Of a stretch of DNA of 64,000 bases, positions 62,109-64,000 are shown in pieces. Under the pieces are notes generated by a model that saw only the letters and a list, made by a program, of their open reading frames with translations, did not search any database and had not been told where the DNA came from. Origin of the DNA: Nostoc sp. FACHB-110 (GTDB lineage: Bacteria > Cyanobacteriota > Cyanobacteriia > Cyanobacteriales > Nostocaceae); assembly GCF_014697425.1 (NCBI RefSeq), contig NZ_JACJRU010000033.1:20102-84101 (forward strand), read 5' to 3'. Position numbers and translations under genes: made by a program. Position 1 is the first letter of the stretch; each line of letters begins with the position of its first letter.

Positions 62109-62294
62109 TCACTGTCCAAACTCAACCCTAGCTTGTTCAACTAAGTCGCCTGTAACTATATCTTGCTCGGCTTGACGAGCTAATTGCTCAATTCGCGCTT
62201 TCGCTTGGGTACGCACGAAAAAAGGTATATTTTTCAACTTTGCTTTAGCTTCGGATGTCCACTGCAAAGTTTCGGCAAAATCAAATTCACTCAT
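62109..62294 (-). CDS. PCP_red domain small protein
   Basis: 61 residues. WTSEAKAKLKNIPFFVRTQAKARIEQLARQAEQDIVTGDLVEQAR matches the PCP_red domain at the end of the light-independent protochlorophyllide reductase B subunit, which also occurs alone in cyanobacteria as short proteins. The stand-alone version has no known function; a link to pigment or photosystem metabolism is only suggested by nearby psbC. Confidence 0.82.
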   Translation of the reverse strand: MSEFDFAETLQWTSEAKAKLKNIPFFVRTQAKARIEQLARQAEQDIVTGDLVEQARVEFGQ

Positions 62295-62407
62295 ACTGCT
62301 TCAATCAAAAATATATAAATAAATTCATGTTTTTAATTTGGATCTATTCTAAATAGATTCTTGTTTGTCATAAACCAGTACACATAAAATGTCACAGTTA
62401 AGGAAAA

Positions 62408-62433
62408 AGGCTCTTGTTTTTATACAAGAGCCT
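62408..62433 (-). terminator. terminator of psbD-psbC
   Basis: AGGCTCTTGT / ACAAGAGCCT stem, 10 bp, with TTTTTCCT following on the minus strand. It lies 50 bp past the psbC stop. Confidence 0.85.
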
Positions 62434-62481
62434 CATAAACATTCGATTGTCAGTTGTCAGTGATGAAAGAAAAATTTCAAC

Positions 62482-63870
62482 TTAGTCAAGCTCGTTCATG
62501 AACATTACTGGTTCATTCTCACGGTCGATACCTTTCTCAAAGCCACCAGCAGCCGCACGAGCGCGACCAGCGTGCCATAAGTGACCTACTAAGAAGAAGA
62601 ATCCTAATACGAAGTGAGAAGTAGACAACCATGCACGAGGAGATACATAGTTGAAGGAGTTGATTTCAGTTGCTACACCACCTACAGAGTTCAAAGAACC
62701 TAGAGGAGCGTGAGTCATGTATTCAGCAGCGCGGCGAGCTTGCCAAGGCTGAATATCGTTCTTGATTTTGTCTAAGTCTAGACCGTTGGGGCCACGTAGA
62801 GGCTCTAACCAGGGGCCTTGGAAATCCCAGAAGCGCATGGTTTCACCACCGAAGATGATTTCACCAGAAGGAGAGCGCATCAAGTATTTACCCAGACCTG
62901 TGGGGCCTTGAGCAGAACCAACGTTAGCACCTAAGCGTTGGTCACGAATCAAGAATGTCAAAGCTTGTGCTTGAGAAGCTTCAGGGCCTGTGGGGCCAAA
63001 GAATTCACTGGGGTAAACAGTGTTGTTGTACCAAACCATACAAGAAGCGATAAAGCCCATTAAGGACAATGCGCCCAAGCTGTAGGAAAGGTAAGCTTCA
63101 CCAGACCAGATAAAGGCACGACGCGCCCAAGCGAAAGGCTTGGTGAAGATGTGCCAAATACCACCAGAGATACAAATTAATGCAATCCAGATGTGACCGC
63201 CAACTACGTCTTCCAAGTTATTAACGCTGACAATCCAACCTTCGCCACCAAAAGGAGCTTTGATCAGATAGCCAAAGATAACTGCTGGGTTGAGTGTTGG
63301 GTTTGTAATGACGCGCACATCACCACCACCAGGGGCCCATGTGTCGTAGAGACCACCGAAGAACATCGCCTTCAGCACTAACAGCAACGCACCAGAACCT
63401 AGGATGATCAGGTGGAAGCCGATGATGTTGGTCATCTTGTTTTTGTCTTTCCAGTCATAACCAAAGAAGGAAGAGTATTCTTCTAAGGTTTCTGGGCCGC
63501 GAACTGCGTGATAAATACCACCAAAACCCAGGACTGCGGAAGAAATCAGGTGGAGTACACCAACTACGAAGTAGGGGAAGGTGTCAATTACTTCACCACC
63601 AACACCTACACCCCAACCTAAAGTAGCGAGGTGGGGGAGCAGAATCAAGCCCTGTTCGTACATAGGCTTTTCTGGGATAAAGTGAGCAACTTCAAATAAT
63701 GTCATTGCTCCAGCCCAGAAGACAATCAAGCCTGCGTGAGCAACGTGAGCGCCTAGCAGTTTACCAGAAAGGTTAATTAAACGGGCGTTACCAGACCACC
63801 AAGCAAAACCGGTAGATTCTTGGTCACGACCACCGCCCAGTACCGAGGGTCTATTAGAGAGCGTTACCAC
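62482..63870 (-). CDS. psbC: photosystem II CP43 core antenna protein
   Basis: A 462-residue chlorophyll-binding core antenna with six membrane helices (for example GAHVAHAGLIVFWAGAMTLF, IIGFHLIILGSGALLLVLKA). The large lumenal loop has GGETMRFWDF, which supplies the Glu and Arg ligands near the Mn4CaO5 cluster in the family. Starts with GTG at 63870, overlapping the psbD end by 17 nt, as in other cyanobacteria. AGGAGGT (63879-63885, minus strand) is 8 nt upstream of the start, inside psbD. Confidence 0.98.
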   Translation of the reverse strand: MVTLSNRPSVLGGGRDQESTGFAWWSGNARLINLSGKLLGAHVAHAGLIVFWAGAMTLFEVAHFIPEKPMYEQGLILLPHLATLGWGVGVGGEVIDTFPYFVVGVLHLISSAVLGFGGIYHAVRGPETLEEYSSFFGYDWKDKNKMTNIIGFHLIILGSGALLLVLKAMFFGGLYDTWAPGGGDVRVITNPTLNPAVIFGYLIKAPFGGEGWIVSVNNLEDVVGGHIWIALICISGGIWHIFTKPFAWARRAFIWSGEAYLSYSLGALSLMGFIASCMVWYNNTVYPSEFFGPTGPEASQAQALTFLIRDQRLGANVGSAQGPTGLGKYLMRSPSGEIIFGGETMRFWDFQGPWLEPLRGPNGLDLDKIKNDIQPWQARRAAEYMTHAPLGSLNSVGGVATEINSFNYVSPRAWLSTSHFVLGFFFLVGHLWHAGRARAAAGGFEKGIDRENEPVMFMNELD

Positions 63871-64000
63871 GAGGTAATACCTCCTCAGGGAATATAAATT
63901 GTTCGTGGGGCTGGTCTTGAGGAGCCATCCAAGCGCGGATACCCTCGTTCAGCAAAATGTTTTTGGTATAGAAAGTTTCAAATTCTGGGTCTTCCGCCGC
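63854..64000 (-). CDS. psbD: photosystem II D2 protein, 3' part
   Basis: The last 48 codons of D2: AAEDPEFETFYTKNILLNEG, RAWMAPQDQPHEQFIFPEEV and the end LPRGNAL. The gene enters from the right window edge on the minus strand. It ends in TAA (63854-63856) within the first codons of psbC, so the two are one operon with coupled translation. Confidence 0.98.
   Translation of the reverse strand, partial: AAEDPEFETFYTKNILLNEGIRAWMAPQDQPHEQFIFPEEVLPRGNAL
63879..63885 (-). promoter_or_regulatory. psbC ribosome binding site inside psbD
   Basis: AGGAGGT on the minus strand, 8 nt upstream of the GTG start of psbC. It makes a GTG start at 63870 the natural choice over later codons. Confidence 0.75.

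Noticed and set aside
62482..64000. Frameshift between psbD and psbC
   Set aside because: The 17-nt overlap with a GTG start and an internal ribosome site is the normal arrangement of this operon.

Overview
The window is chromosomal DNA of a filamentous, probably Nostoc/Anabaena-like (Nostocales) cyanobacterium. The signs are psbD-psbC, a tocopherol cyclase, a plastid-type pyruvate dehydrogenase E2, very frequent GCGATCGC (HIP1) octamers, heptameric tandem repeats between genes, and many STAND/TPR/WD40 proteins and palindromic dispersed repeats. I name no species.

Layout. 1-7.2 kb: a cut LOG-family gene, recQ, two related tiny membrane-protein genes, an acyl-ACP/acyl-CoA synthetase, a YlqD-like gene and a secreted hypothetical. 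7.5-11.9 kb: cassette 1, made of a P-loop ATPase, a structured repeat, a degenerate-NTPase/TPR protein and an Rpn-type nuclease. 12.1-22 kb: pyruvate dehydrogenase E2, a patatin, an MFS transporter, a DUF262/DUF1524 (GmrSD-like) protein, tandem metallophosphoesterases and a Ser/Thr/Pro-rich membrane protein. 22-25.5 kb: tocopherol cyclase, then tRNA-Arg(CCU) carrying a 2.2-kb integrated element (integrase, SAP-like protein, 37-bp att repeats). 25.7-33.5 kb: YdcF, DUF2288, an AI-2E-family transporter, the lipid cluster plsX-fabH-fabD-plsC, and pepA. 33.6-44.1 kb: Uma2, EcsC, an alpha/beta hydrolase plus acyltransferase pair, metG, labA-like/lptC, dacB and DUF427. 44.7-53 kb: pnp, then an SNF2 helicase split by an intein in its Walker A motif. 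53.5-60.9 kb: cassette 2 on the minus strand, made of a P-loop ATPase, the same structured repeat in the same relative orientation, and a 1911-residue STAND/WD40 protein. 61-64 kb: SWIM zinc finger, a PCP_red small protein, psbC and the end of psbD.

How the genes fit together. The lipid genes (acyl-ACP synthetase, plsX/fabH/fabD/plsC, the hydrolase plus LPLAT pair, tocopherol cyclase) are ordinary membrane and photosynthetic metabolism. The most interesting content is the pair of cassettes. Each joins an ATPase with the motif GHxGxGKSTELLRL to a partner whose N-terminus looks like an NTPase fold without a Walker A lysine, fused to a repeat receptor (TPR in one, STAND NTPase + 14 WD40 in the other). 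A roughly 205-bp multi-hairpin element lies between the two genes in both. I infer a conflict/sensing system; no function is proven by sequence. The large STAND gene has also taken up four different intergenic palindromes in frame.
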